DNA of 35,835 bases from Sphingomonas sp. 32-66-10 (GCA_002280565.1 NCEF01000022.1:1-35835); one strand, 5' to 3'. Shown: positions 15,225 through 26,114, numbered from the stretch's first letter. Program-made: numbers and translations. The notes: generated from the sequence alone by a model not told the origin.

Positions 15225-15932
15225 ATGAGCTCTTCCGCCCATATGCCCGTGGCAGTTCGACCGCGCGATCCGATGCGGTTCGCTGAACATGGTGCCGAAC
15301 GCCTCGACGTCGCAGCCCTGCCGATGCTCAGCGAGATCGAGCGATCGGTTGCCGCCCTGCCATGCGATCGCCCCGGAGTGCGCCTCACTGGCCTTTCGGG
15401 GCTTTCCGGGCTGCTCGGCCCTGATGGCGGAATTGGGTCGCAGGTCGCGCAATTCTGCAACGGTGCGCCGCAGCACGTCCGCGCGATCTTGTTCGACAAG
15501 ACCCAAGCGATCAACTGGTCACTGCCATGGCATCAGGACCGCACGATCTGTATTCGCGAACGTCGCGACGTGGCGGGATTTGGGCCGTGGACGGTCAAGT
15601 CCGGCTTGCTCCATGTCGCCCCGCCGTTCGACCTGCTCGAACGAATGGTGACGATCCGTGTCCATCTGGACGATGTGCCCGCCGACAATGCGCCGCTCCT
15701 GATCGCGCCCGGCTCGCACCGGTTTGGTCTCGTCCGCGAAGATCGGATCGAGGCGGTCGTCGGCCAATGCGGGGTTCATGCCTGCACAGCGTTGGCGGGT
15801 GATATCTGGGTCTATGCCACCCCGATCCTGCACGCATCCGCCGCCGCCGCAATCCCGCGCAGGCGGCGCGTGCTGCAGGTGGATTATGCGGGATTCGATC
15901 TGCCCGGCGGCCTCCAATGGTCAGGCGTCTGA
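15225..15932 (+). CDS. PhyH-like Fe(II)/2-oxoglutarate dioxygenase
   Basis: 235 residues; phytanoyl-CoA dioxygenase-type fold. The facial triad shows as His103-x-Asp105 (LPWHQDRTI) and distal His203 (TPILHASAA), followed by basic RRRRVLQVDY that could bind 2-oxoglutarate. Also GPWTVKSGLLHV, and VTIRVHLDDVPADNAPLLIAPGSHRFG, typical of the jelly roll. The substrate is unknown. Starts at ATG 15225 or 15243 (MPVAVRPRDP) are both possible; the longer is listed. It is transcribed after the OmpA terminator and convergent to the GNAT gene. Confidence 0.82.
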   Translation: MSSSAHMPVAVRPRDPMRFAEHGAERLDVAALPMLSEIERSVAALPCDRPGVRLTGLSGLSGLLGPDGGIGSQVAQFCNGAPQHVRAILFDKTQAINWSLPWHQDRTICIRERRDVAGFGPWTVKSGLLHVAPPFDLLERMVTIRVHLDDVPADNAPLLIAPGSHRFGLVREDRIEAVVGQCGVHACTALAGDIWVYATPILHASAAAAIPRRRRVLQVDYAGFDLPGGLQWSGV

Positions 15933-15964
15933 CGCGGCTATGGCCGAGGGCGCATCGCCCAGCG

Positions 15965-16627
15965 TCAAAGTCCCAGCGAAAAGATGGTTGCCGTCAGGGG
16001 CGGAGCGGGAGGCAGATCAAAGTGGGAGCAAGCAGACGACTTCCCCCCCCCTCTTTCCTCCTTCACCTGACGCAGCGGACCTGATGCATAGGCCCCGGAT
16101 AGGCCGACAATGGTGAAGCCAAGTTCGACCACAGCATTGAGGCGGGGCAGCCCGGCAAAGGTTTCACCCAGAATATGCCGACAGCCTGAAGCGCGGGCAT
16201 GGTCGATCCGTGCCACGTCGAGCAATCGGCTCAGCCCCTGTCCGCCATGCGATCGCGCGACGACCAGTCGCGTCATTACAGCAATCGGTCCGGCCAGATC
16301 GGCCGGCAACACGCCTTCGTAAATCTCCGCGCTCGGTGCATCTGCCAACCGGTCATGGATGGTCAGCCGCGCCGCCGCGACAATCCGCTCACCATCGCGA
16401 ATCGCCCAATGGCAGGCGGTGGCGTCGTGCGAATCCTGCCATTCGGCGATATCGGGAAAATAGTCGGTCCGGCTCCGCCACGCTGCAACGCGAAGGCGAT
16501 AGATCGCCGCGAGATCTTTGGCCGACTCCACGCGTTCGACGATAAAAGGTCGTGGCATCAGGCCGTTCGCCAAACCGCTATCGAACACTGCCGTCCCCAT
16601 TGCCACACGTGGCCGCGCTACCATCAC
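15965..16627 (-). CDS. GNAT family N-acetyltransferase
   Basis: Up to 220 residues. The acetyl-CoA binding region is typical: AVMTRLVVARSHGGQGLSRLLLDV-like (V-V-x(3)-HGGQGLS at ~125-140), preceded by HWAIRDGERIVAAARL and followed by ILGETFAGLPRLNAVVELGFTIVG. It resembles the acyl-homoserine-lactone-synthase-like/GNAT fold, but the substrate is unknown. The start is uncertain: ATG at 16627, or in-frame ATG at 16558 (MPRPFIVERVES), which is where recognisable fold begins; neither has a strong ribosome-binding site. It follows ygfZ by 39 bp on the same strand. Confidence 0.78.
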   Translation of the reverse strand: MMVARPRVAMGTAVFDSGLANGLMPRPFIVERVESAKDLAAIYRLRVAAWRSRTDYFPDIAEWQDSHDATACHWAIRDGERIVAAARLTIHDRLADAPSAEIYEGVLPADLAGPIAVMTRLVVARSHGGQGLSRLLDVARIDHARASGCRHILGETFAGLPRLNAVVELGFTIVGLSGAYASGPLRQVKEERGGGKSSACSHFDLPPAPPLTATIFSLGL

Positions 16628-16666
16628 ATCGCAGCAAACGCGACGGTCGCTTTCAGATGATTGGCG

Positions 16667-17398
16667 TCAGCGAAGGTTGCCGTCACCCAGCGCCGTCGCC
16701 AGCCAATCGGGGACGATCGCATCGCCCAGCGCCTCGACCCGGCGATGTTCGACCATCAGGGCGAGATCGGGATAGGTGGCGCGGGTGCGGTCGCCCGGTT
16801 CGCCGAGCGGCGCGACGACCAGGCGGCGGTTGACCTTGGCCCGCCAATTCATCCGCGCGGTATTCTCCTGCCCCACATAGCAGCCCTTGGCGAAGCTGAC
16901 GCCGTTCAGCTCGGCGGCGTTGCATTCGAGCCAGAGGGTCTTGTCCTGGCCGACCTCATTCGCGCCCTCGGTCACGCCGAGCCGGAGGCGATGTTCGAGC
17001 CAGTCGGATGCGGCTTCCCCCTCAGCTTCCCCCAACCAGCGATAACCAAGTGCGGCCAGTCGCGGATCAGCTACGCCCTTTCCCGACTCCCGCGACCAGT
17101 GAACCCCGCCCTCGGCGGCCGCGATCGTGATCGGGCGGCGCAGGCGGTAGATCGACAGGCGGCGGATCAGGGCGTCTCGCTGGCTCGCCTCACAATCGAT
17201 CAGAATGTCAGCATCGTCAGCCCATAGGATGAAGTCGAACAACGCCTTGCCCTGCGGCGACAGCAATCCCGCCCAGAGCGGCGCATTCGGCTGCACCGCG
17301 TTCACATCCTGCGTCACCAGTCCTTGCAGGAAGCCGCGCACATCCTCCCCGGAAACACGGATCAGGGCGCGGTCGGGGAGCAGGGTGGCATCACTCAT
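16667..17398 (-). CDS. ygfZ: YgfZ/GcvT-like folate-binding protein
   Basis: 243 residues. A tetrahydrofolate-dependent helper of iron-sulfur cluster enzymes (YgfZ/IBA57 group). The diagnostic motif KGCYVGQE is at 171-178 with the conserved Cys173. The N terminus VSGEDVRGFLQGLVTQDV (15-32) and LLSPQGKALFDFILW (45-59) also match. Length is shorter than the ~325-residue E. coli protein but usual for alphaproteobacteria. It is divergent from the dihydroorotase gene across 44 bp. Confidence 0.88.
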   Translation of the reverse strand: MSDATLLPDRALIRVSGEDVRGFLQGLVTQDVNAVQPNAPLWAGLLSPQGKALFDFILWADDADILIDCEASQRDALIRRLSIYRLRRPITIAAAEGGVHWSRESGKGVADPRLAALGYRWLGEAEGEAASDWLEHRLRLGVTEGANEVGQDKTLWLECNAAELNGVSFAKGCYVGQENTARMNWRAKVNRRLVVAPLGEPGDRTRATYPDLALMVEHRRVEALGDAIVPDWLATALGDGNLR

Positions 17399-17442
17399 GG
17401 CGAACAGGTAGGAGGCGCAGCAGGCAAGCGAAAGAGGCTGAC

Positions 17443-18768
17443 ATGGCGACGTTCGATCTGAAGCTCACCGGTGGCACGGTGCATCTGCCCTCCGGCCCGG
17501 CGCAGGTCGATATCGGGGTGCGTGACGGCAAGATCGTCGCGATCGGTGCGAGCGGGGACGCGGGCGAAACGATCGACTGCACCGGCCTCGACATACTGCC
17601 CGGCGTGATCGACAGCCAGGTCCATTTCCGCGAGCCGGGGCTTGAGGCCAAGGAAGACCTGGAATCCGGCAGCCGCGCCGCCGTGCTGGGCGGGGTGACC
17701 GCGGTGTTCGAAATGCCGAACACCAAGCCCAATACCGACAGCGCCGATGCGGTGAACGACAAACTCGCCCGCGCGAAGGATCGCATGTGGTGCGACCACG
17801 CCTTTTACGTTGGCGCGACCAACAGCAATGCCGAGCATCTGGCCGAGCTGGAGCGGATGCCGGGCACGGCGGGGGTCAAGATCTTCATGGGCGCGTCGAC
17901 CGGCGATCTGCTGGTGTCGGACGACGCCAATCTGGCGCGGGTGCTGGCGAGCGGGCATCGCCGCGTGGCGATTCATGCCGAGGACGAGTTCCGCATGAAT
18001 GATCGCGAGGGCGAGCGGGTGACGGGTGATCCGTCCTCGCACCCGGTGTGGCGCGACGACGAGAGCGCGATTCTGGCGACACGGCGCATCCTGAAGCTGG
18101 CGCGCGCGGCGCGGCGGCGCATCCATGTGCTGCATGTGACGACGCCGGCGGAGCTGGAATTGCTGAGCCAGCACAAGGACATCGCGACGTGCGAGGTGAC
18201 ACCGCAGCATCTGACGTTAGCGGGCGAGGACGCCTATCCGCGCCTTGGCACCTATGCGCAGATGAACCCGCCGATTCGGTCGGCGGCGCATCGCGAGGGG
18301 CTGTGGCACTGGCTCAATCAGGGCGTGCCCGATGTGCTGGGGTCGGACCATGCGCCGCATACCATCGAGGAGAAGGCCAAGCCTTATCCCGCCAGCCCGA
18401 GCGGGATGCCGGGGGTGCAGACGCTGTTGCCGCTGCTGCTCGACCATGTCGCCAAGGGGCGCACGACGCTGGCGCGGCTGATTGATCTCACCAGCGCAGG
18501 GCCGCAGCGGGTGTTCGGGCTGGTCGGCAAGGGGCGGATCGCGGCCGGATACGACGCCGATTTTACCGTGGTTGATCTGAAGAAGCAGTGGACGGTCGAG
18601 GAAGACTGGCTGGCGTCGCGCTGTGGCTGGTCGCCGTTTACCGGGGATACACTGACGGGGAAGCCGATGGGCACGATCATTCGCGGGCGGCGGGTAATGT
18701 GGGACGGGCAGCTGGCGAACGCGGCGCATGGGCGGCCGGTGCGGTTTGAGGCGGTGGAGTTCGGGTGA
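17443..18768 (+). CDS. pyrC: dihydroorotase (amidohydrolase superfamily)
   Basis: 441 residues. It would cyclise carbamoyl-aspartate to dihydroorotate in pyrimidine synthesis. Amidohydrolase landmarks: LPGVIDSQVHFREPG (52-66), EMPNTKPNT (90-98), Lys146 in GVKIFMG (candidate carboxylated lysine), His177 (AIHAED), His230 (HVLHVTT) and Asp301 (GSDHAPH). The first histidine of the DxHxH metal motif is Gln59, and only His61 remains. I recall this Gln variant in many alphaproteobacterial proteins annotated dihydroorotase, so it may be a subfamily property, but it weakens the certainty of activity. GAAAGAGGCTGAC precedes the ATG. Confidence 0.83.
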   Translation: MATFDLKLTGGTVHLPSGPAQVDIGVRDGKIVAIGASGDAGETIDCTGLDILPGVIDSQVHFREPGLEAKEDLESGSRAAVLGGVTAVFEMPNTKPNTDSADAVNDKLARAKDRMWCDHAFYVGATNSNAEHLAELERMPGTAGVKIFMGASTGDLLVSDDANLARVLASGHRRVAIHAEDEFRMNDREGERVTGDPSSHPVWRDDESAILATRRILKLARAARRRIHVLHVTTPAELELLSQHKDIATCEVTPQHLTLAGEDAYPRLGTYAQMNPPIRSAAHREGLWHWLNQGVPDVLGSDHAPHTIEEKAKPYPASPSGMPGVQTLLPLLLDHVAKGRTTLARLIDLTSAGPQRVFGLVGKGRIAAGYDADFTVVDLKKQWTVEEDWLASRCGWSPFTGDTLTGKPMGTIIRGRRVMWDGQLANAAHGRPVRFEAVEFG

Positions 18769-18776
18769 CGCTTTAA

Positions 18777-18797
18777 CCCCTCCCCTCAGGGGAGGGG
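18777..18797. terminator. palindrome between convergent pyrC and ABC exporter genes
   Basis: CCCCTCCCC (18777-18785) and GGGGAGGGG (18789-18797) form a 9-bp stem with a three-base loop, 9 bp after the pyrC stop and 7 bp before the exporter's stop. It is suitably placed as a bidirectional terminator but lacks a T-run and belongs to the repeated CCTCCCC palindrome type. Confidence 0.5.
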
Positions 18798-18803
18798 GCG
18801 AAC

Positions 18804-20636
<1,833 letters not shown>

Positions 20637-20716
20637 TGCGGCTATCTTGGGCCTCAGCCACCGGGATGCAATGAAACAAAACGCACCCGCCATCCGTTGA
20701 AAGGGCGAGGAGCGAG

Positions 20717-20950
20717 ATGATGGACCCGGTTTTCTACGTGATGGCCATTCTTGGCTGCGGCGACTTCCAAGAGCAATGCCAGCAAGCCCGGATCGAGCCA
20801 GTCCGGTATCAGAGCGCGGCGCAATGCCAGGCGGCGATGGCGCAGGTGCTGCCGCGTCACACCGACCTGTCCTATCCGACGATTGCTGCGACCTGTCAGC
20901 GGCGCGGCGAACAGATGGCGCGCAGCGAGGCCAAGCCGCGCCATCACTGA
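20717..20950 (+). CDS. small hypothetical protein with four cysteines
   Basis: 77 residues (MMDPVFYVMAILGCGDF...). A short hydrophobic start (FYVMAILGCG) is followed by a soluble part with three more cysteines (EQCQQ, AAQCQA, AATCQR), suggesting disulfides and an exported location without a classical signal peptide. GGCGAGGAGCGAG precedes the ATG pair (20717/20720). Short proteins of this pattern (RYQSAAQCQAAM) occur in sphingomonads. It is divergent from the ABC exporter and convergent to crtB (7 bp). Confidence 0.7.
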   Translation: MMDPVFYVMAILGCGDFQEQCQQARIEPVRYQSAAQCQAAMAQVLPRHTDLSYPTIAATCQRRGEQMARSEAKPRHH

Positions 20951-20957
20951 CGCTTGG

Positions 20958-21905
20958 TTACCGCGGACGCGTCCAAAGTTCTGACGCGCGCGGGCGCTGC
21001 GCATAGAGCGTTCCGCGCATGGCGGCCTGACCGAACGCGCGGGCGATCCAGCCGATTTTCTGTGCCTTCGTCGTCCCGGCCCGATGGTCCCAGGCGTGAT
21101 CGCCCCGAGCAACCACTTCCCGGGCGATGTCCCCGTAAATCCCCGCCGCAGCCAGCACGGCCCAGGCGGAACGGAAGCCGAGTGCAGGCGTGCCGAGCCG
21201 TGCGCTGTCCTCATGCGCCTGCGCCAGCTCCCCGAGCCACCGCGCCATGACGGTAAGCCGCGAGCGGAATGGCGGTTTCATATGCTGGCCAGGCGGAATA
21301 TCCATTTCGACCAGCCAGTCCATCGGCAGGTAACAACGGCCGATGCGGTCATCCGCCTCGATATCGCGCGCGATATTGGCAAGCTGAAAGGCGAGGCCGA
21401 GGTCGCAGGCGCGGTCGAGTGTCGCCTCGTCCTGCGGGTCGACCCCCATCACCACCGCCATCATGCACCCGACCGCCCCCGCGACATGATAGCAATATTG
21501 CAGCAGGTCGTGCTCGGAGCGGGGAAACCAGCCTTTGGCATCCAGCGCGAATCCATCGACCAGGTCATGCGCGAAGCGATGCGGCATGCGCGTTTCGGCG
21601 GCGACGATGCGCAGCGCCTCGAACGCCATCTCGCCGGTCGGTTCGCCCGCCAGCGCCTTGTCGGTCAGCGTACGGATGCGCGCGAGCGCGGCGGCGGGGT
21701 CTTCGACCACACGGGCGTCATGGCCCAGCTCCTGTCCATCGGCGATGTCGTCGCACGCGCGGCACCAGGCATAGAGCAACCAGGCGCGCTCGCGCGTGAC
21801 CGGATCAAACAGCTTGCTTGCCGCCGCGAAGCTCTTCGAGCCCTTGGCGATACTCTCCCGCGCGGCCGCCACGACGGCGTCGCGGCTCGGCGCGGGAAGG
21901 GTCAC
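20958..21905 (-). CDS. crtB: phytoene synthase
   Basis: 315 residues. It condenses two geranylgeranyl diphosphates to phytoene, the first committed step of C40 carotenoids. Both aspartate-rich motifs are visible: DDIAD at 52-56 (YAWCRACDDIADG) and DIEAD at 181-185 (QLANIARDIEADD), with the usual RCYLP after it. The start is GTG at 21905, overlapping the LOG gene's stop (GTGA), as in the other junctions of this operon. Last gene of crtY-crtI-LOG-crtB. No crtE or crtZ is in the window. Confidence 0.95.
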   Translation of the reverse strand: MTLPAPSRDAVVAAARESIAKGSKSFAAASKLFDPVTRERAWLLYAWCRACDDIADGQELGHDARVVEDPAAALARIRTLTDKALAGEPTGEMAFEALRIVAAETRMPHRFAHDLVDGFALDAKGWFPRSEHDLLQYCYHVAGAVGCMMAVVMGVDPQDEATLDRACDLGLAFQLANIARDIEADDRIGRCYLPMDWLVEMDIPPGQHMKPPFRSRLTVMARWLGELAQAHEDSARLGTPALGFRSAWAVLAAAGIYGDIAREVVARGDHAWDHRAGTTKAQKIGWIARAFGQAAMRGTLYAQRPRASELWTRPR

Positions 21906-22483
21906 AGGTCCTTGCTGCCGATCTGGCCGACCGTCTGGGTCGGAACATGCGCCGCCATCTTGGCGAGCAGTGCGTCGAGCTGGTCGTCGATGATCAGGAT
22001 CGACTGGTGCTGCGGGCGCAGAAAGCCGACCTCGCCCATCTTGGCGACGAATTCGATCAATCCGTCATAATAGCCCGCGACGTTGAGCAGGCCGACCGGA
22101 TTGGCGTGATAGCCGATCTGCGCCCAGCTCATCGCTTCCCATAATTCGTCCATCGTGCCCGTCCCGCCGGGCAGGGTGATGAAGCCATCGGACAGGTCGG
22201 TGAAGGCCTGTTTGCGTTCATGCATCGTGCGCACGACGTGCAGCTCGGTGCAGCCGCGATGCGCGACCTCGGCATCGACCAGCGCCTGCGGGATCACTCC
22301 GATCACCTCGCCGCCCGCTTCCAGTGCGCTATCGGCGATCGCGCCCATCAGGCCGAGCCGCCCACCGCCATAGACGACGCCGATGCCGCGTTCGGCCAGC
22401 GTGCGGCCGACGAAGCGGGCATTTTCGATATAGACCGGGTCCGCCGGGGTGGCGGATCCGCAATAGATGGCGAGGCGCTTCAC
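21902..22483 (-). CDS. LOG family phosphoribohydrolase (TIGR00730)
   Basis: 193 residues from GTG 22483, overlapping the crtI stop by four bases. Rossmann-like fold with AIYCGSA (5-11), YGGGRLGLMG (38-47), Arg90-Lys91 (MHERKQAF) and the diagnostic PGGTGTMDE (105-113). LOG proteins release free cytokinin from cytokinin ribotides or hydrolyse related nucleotide monophosphates; they were long misannotated as lysine decarboxylases. It is embedded between crtI and crtB with translational coupling on both sides, so it is co-expressed with pigment synthesis; why is unknown. Confidence 0.92.
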   Translation of the reverse strand: MKRLAIYCGSATPADPVYIENARFVGRTLAERGIGVVYGGGRLGLMGAIADSALEAGGEVIGVIPQALVDAEVAHRGCTELHVVRTMHERKQAFTDLSDGFITLPGGTGTMDELWEAMSWAQIGYHANPVGLLNVAGYYDGLIEFVAKMGEVGFLRPQHQSILIIDDQLDALLAKMAAHVPTQTVGQIGSKDL

Positions 22484-23961
22484 ACCTGCTCCTGTTCCAG
22501 CATCAGCGCGGCGGTCGCCTTGGCGCTGCCGACCACGCCCGGAATGCCCGCGCCCGGATGGGTGCCGGCCCCGACGAAATAAAGATTCGGGATCGAATCG
22601 TCACGATTGTGCGCGCGGAAATAGGCGCTCTGCGTTAGCACCGGCTCCAGGCTGAACGCACTGCCCAGATGCGCGGCAAGGTCCTGCGTGAAATCGGGCG
22701 GCGCATAGCTGAACTTGGTGACGATCCGGTCATGGATGTCGGGGATCAGGCGACGGCCGACTTCGTCCAGGATGCGCTTTTCGAGCAGCGGGCGGACCGT
22801 GTCCCAATCGACCGGCGCCTTGCCCATATGCGGGACGGGGGCGAGGGCGTAGAAGGTCGAATGCCCCTCCGGCGCCATCGACGGATCGGTGATGGTGGGA
22901 TGGTGCAGGTAGAGCGAGAAATCCTCGCTGACCACGCCATGCTTGTAGATGTCGTCGAGCAGCCCCTTATAGCGCGGGCCGAACAGGATCATGTGGTGCG
23001 GGATGCCGGGCCATGTGCCCTTCACCCCGAAATGCACGACGAACAGCGAGGGTGAGAAGCGCTTGCGCTCAAGCTTCTCGGCGGTGCGCTGCGCACTGCG
23101 CGAGCCCTTGAGCAGGTCGCGATAGCTGTGGACGATATCGGCGTTGCTGGCGACGGCATCCGCCTCGAACCGCTTGCCTGATTTCGTGCGCACCGCAGTG
23201 GCGCGCTCGCCCAAAGTCTCGATTTCCTCGACGCCATCGCCCAGCACCAGCGTGCCGCCGAGCCGCTCGAAATGCCGGACCATCCCCGCGACCAGCCGGT
23301 TGGTGCCGCCCATCGCGAACCACACGCCGCCGTCGCGCTCCAGCTTGTGGATCAGCGCATAGATCGCGCTGGTAGTCATCGGATTGCCGCCGACCAGCAG
23401 CGTGTGGAATGACAGCGCCTCACGCAGCTTCTCGTTCTTCACGAAGCTCGACACCATCGAATAGACGCTGCGCCACGCCTGATATTTCATCAGCGCGGGC
23501 GCCGCCTTCACCATCGAGGTGAAGTCGAGAAACGCGACATGGCCGAGCTTTTCATAGCCCTCGCGATAGACCCCGGCCGAATAGTCGAGAAAGCGGCGAT
23601 AGCCGGCGATGTCGGCAGGATCGAGCTTGGCAATCTCCGCCGTCAGGATGCTGTCGTCGTTGGTGTAATCGAAATTGGTCCCGTCGGGCCAGTTGAGGCG
23701 GTAGAAGGGAGAGACCGGGGTCAGCGTCACATCGTCGGCCATGCGATGGCCCGATAGCGCCCACAATTCCTCCAGCGCTTCCGGTGCGGTAATGACGGTG
23801 GGACCGGCGTCGAAGACGAAGCCGTCTTTCTCCCAATAATAGCCGCGCCCGCCGGGCTTATCGCGCGCTTCCACCACCACGGTGTCGACGCCCGCCGATT
23901 GCAGGCGGATAGCCAGTGCCAGGCCACCAAATCCCGCTCCGATCACGACTGCACGCTTCAT
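22480..23961 (-). CDS. crtI: phytoene desaturase (lycopene-forming type)
   Basis: 493 residues, FAD-dependent. Dinucleotide-binding VVIGAGFGGLALAIRL (5-20), EARDKPGGRGYYWEKDGFVFDAGPTVI (31-57), and the C-terminal carotenoid-desaturase signature (NLYFVGAGTHPGAGIPGVVGSA). It converts phytoene to lycopene at the inner membrane. Start ATG 23961 overlaps the crtY stop by four bases (ATGA). The length and motifs are standard. Confidence 0.95.
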   Translation of the reverse strand: MKRAVVIGAGFGGLALAIRLQSAGVDTVVVEARDKPGGRGYYWEKDGFVFDAGPTVITAPEALEELWALSGHRMADDVTLTPVSPFYRLNWPDGTNFDYTNDDSILTAEIAKLDPADIAGYRRFLDYSAGVYREGYEKLGHVAFLDFTSMVKAAPALMKYQAWRSVYSMVSSFVKNEKLREALSFHTLLVGGNPMTTSAIYALIHKLERDGGVWFAMGGTNRLVAGMVRHFERLGGTLVLGDGVEEIETLGERATAVRTKSGKRFEADAVASNADIVHSYRDLLKGSRSAQRTAEKLERKRFSPSLFVVHFGVKGTWPGIPHHMILFGPRYKGLLDDIYKHGVVSEDFSLYLHHPTITDPSMAPEGHSTFYALAPVPHMGKAPVDWDTVRPLLEKRILDEVGRRLIPDIHDRIVTKFSYAPPDFTQDLAAHLGSAFSLEPVLTQSAYFRAHNRDDSIPNLYFVGAGTHPGAGIPGVVGSAKATAALMLEQEQV

Positions 23962-25121
23962 TTGCTCGACCCCCTGATCGCCGCGAGCGCGCGCTTGACC
24001 GGCACCGGCGGCTTGCCGGCGAGAACACGGGCGCGATCGAATAGGCTGGACTGGCCGCTATAGAAGCGAGCGACGAGCCCTGCGTCCAAGCGATAAAATC
24101 GTTCAAGCACGCGATAGCGTTCACCCGGCTCGGCGGCGCGGAACAACATCGCACTGAGCATGCGATAAAAGCCGCGCTGGCGCCAGGCGCGGCGGGCATG
24201 ACCATAGGTCAGGTCGTGCAGCGCCGCGCCGGACAGGTCGCGGGCATTGCCGATCAGCGCGGCGAGCCGCACCGCGTCGGGCAACGAATAGCCGGTGATC
24301 GGCTGAAACAGCCCGGCGCGCATCCCGGCCTTGGCGACGCGATTGCCGCCCGACTTCCAATATTCTTCGAAATCGCCACCCAACGGAATGGGCAACGACC
24401 CCGCCTCCTCGCGCATCACGCCCTCGACGACGATGCCGCGCGCGCTCGCCCACGCATCGATCCGCTGGGTGTAGGCGGCAACGTCGATATCGGGCGTGTC
24501 GCTGTAATAGGTGTCTTCGAGGAACAGCCGCGTTGCCGCGAAGGGCAGCGCATACATGAAGCGATAGCCGTCGATCTGCGCGACGGTCGCGTCCATGATC
24601 ACCGGGCGCTTGAGCGCATGCGGCTCGGCCAGCGCCAGTTCGCGCCCGACGAATTTCTGCCAGCCCAGCTCGAGCTTGGACAGGTCGGCAGGACCGCGGC
24701 AATCGATCACCCCGCCCGCCTCGATCCGGTCGCCATCGGCAAGCACGACCGCACGCGCGCTGGCCCCCAGCACCTTGCGCCGGGTCATTACCGCACCCTC
24801 CGGCATCGCGGCGCGCACCACTTGGTCAAACCGATCGGATTCGATCGAATAATAGGCCGATTTCAGGGTGCGGGCGTGCGCGGGGAAGTGGACGTCGTAG
24901 CTGGTCCAGCCATAGGAAATCAGTGGGGCGACCAGCCAGCGATCGGCGGGTGCCACGTCGCTGGCGAAGAACGACCAGAGATGGTTGCCGCCAATGCTCC
25001 GCCCGCCCTCGATCAGGCGGACGTCGAGCGTCGGATGTTTGCGGCGCAGCGCGAGCGCGATCAACCCGCCGGAAAGTCCCCCTCCGACAATGGCAACGTC
25101 GCAATGGATGATCGCTGGCAT
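23958..25121 (-). CDS. crtY: lycopene beta-cyclase
   Basis: 387 residues, CrtY-type. N-terminal nucleotide fold DVAIVGGGLSGGLIALAL (8-25), the cyclase motif GNHLWSFF (45-52), FLEDTYYSD, and the CrtY region GLFQPITGYSLPDAVRLA (~280-297). It forms the beta-ionone rings of beta-carotene from lycopene. First gene of the operon; the promoter should lie in the 108-bp gap to the divergent SDR gene, but no clear -35/-10 was found. Together with crtI and crtB it yields beta-carotene; hydroxylation to zeaxanthin/nostoxanthin would need genes elsewhere. Confidence 0.95.
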   Translation of the reverse strand: MPAIIHCDVAIVGGGLSGGLIALALRRKHPTLDVRLIEGGRSIGGNHLWSFFASDVAPADRWLVAPLISYGWTSYDVHFPAHARTLKSAYYSIESDRFDQVVRAAMPEGAVMTRRKVLGASARAVVLADGDRIEAGGVIDCRGPADLSKLELGWQKFVGRELALAEPHALKRPVIMDATVAQIDGYRFMYALPFAATRLFLEDTYYSDTPDIDVAAYTQRIDAWASARGIVVEGVMREEAGSLPIPLGGDFEEYWKSGGNRVAKAGMRAGLFQPITGYSLPDAVRLAALIGNARDLSGAALHDLTYGHARRAWRQRGFYRMLSAMLFRAAEPGERYRVLERFYRLDAGLVARFYSGQSSLFDRARVLAGKPPVPVKRALAAIRGSSK

Positions 25122-25229
25122 CGCCGCCGCCTAGCGGATCGACGCGCACGGTAAAAGCCCCGCTTGCTGCGTGCGCGAACCTTTCCGTCGCGCCCGCGCG
25201 TTGCACTGCCGCAATCGAGGAGCGTGACG

Positions 25230-25994
25230 ATGCGGACGGCGATGGTGACAGGCGGAGCGCAGGGGATCGGGCGCGGCGTGGTCGAGCGGCTGCTGGGCGA
25301 GGGCTGGGCGGTGATGGCAATCGACCTCGACCGGGTTGCATTGCGCGAGCTGGCCGACGCGCACGCGCCGCGACCGCTGCTGACGCACCAGGCCGATGTC
25401 GGCGACGAGGCGGCGGTGGCGGAGCTGTTCACGGCCTATGCGGCGTGGCGCAAGGAGATCGGCGCCGACGGGCTCGACCTGCTGGTCAGCAATGCCGGGA
25501 TCGCCGATCCGGTCAGCGGCCCGATCGAAAAATTGAGCCTCACTGACTGGCGGCGCTGGCAGGACAGCCATGTCACGGGCGGATTCCTGATGACGCGCGG
25601 AGCCGTGCCGCTGCTGCGCGAGGGTGGCGGGTCGATCCTGTTCATCGCGTCGACCCGCGCCTTCCAGTCGGAACCCGATACTGAAGCCTATGCCACGGCC
25701 AAGGGCGGGCTGGTCGCACTGACCCATGCGCTTGCCGTTAGCCTGGGTCCGGACATCCGCGTCAACGCGATCTGCCCGGGCTGGATCGAGACCGGGCCAT
25801 GGCAGAAATCATCGGTGCGATCGGAGCCGGAGCACCGCCCGATCGATCGCAAACAGCATCCCGTGGGCCGCGTCGGGACCCCGGACGATATTGCCGATGC
25901 TGTGCTCTACCTTACCGATCATGCCGGGTTCACGACGGGTCAGGCGCTGGTGATCGACGGCGGGATGAGCCGGCGGATGATCTATGCCGACTAA
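25230..25994 (+). CDS. SDR family oxidoreductase
   Basis: 254 residues, classical short-chain dehydrogenase: TGGAQGIG (7-14), NAG (88-90), catalytic Ser141, Tyr154 and Lys158 (EAYATAKGG), then NAICPGWIETGPW and the usual C-terminal GQALVIDGGMS. Asp32 (AIDLDR) at the end of beta-2 favours NAD(H). The substrate is unknown. GAGGAGCGTGACG precedes the ATG, and the longer upstream frame is not used. Divergent from crtY. Confidence 0.9.
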   Translation: MRTAMVTGGAQGIGRGVVERLLGEGWAVMAIDLDRVALRELADAHAPRPLLTHQADVGDEAAVAELFTAYAAWRKEIGADGLDLLVSNAGIADPVSGPIEKLSLTDWRRWQDSHVTGGFLMTRGAVPLLREGGGSILFIASTRAFQSEPDTEAYATAKGGLVALTHALAVSLGPDIRVNAICPGWIETGPWQKSSVRSEPEHRPIDRKQHPVGRVGTPDDIADAVLYLTDHAGFTTGQALVIDGGMSRRMIYAD

Positions 25995-26114
25995 TCTCCA
26001 TTTCGCGCAAACCGGCCCTTGACCACGAGTCGCGCGCCGTGCTGTCATAGACATGTCACGGCTGGCGGCGAATAAGCCCCGGTCGCGAGCGACGCGCGGC
26101 GAGAGAGGGGGATC

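Noticed and set aside
26019-26050. Promoter for the HNH gene with TTGACC as -35
   Set aside because: No convincing -10 lies at 16-18 bp spacing.
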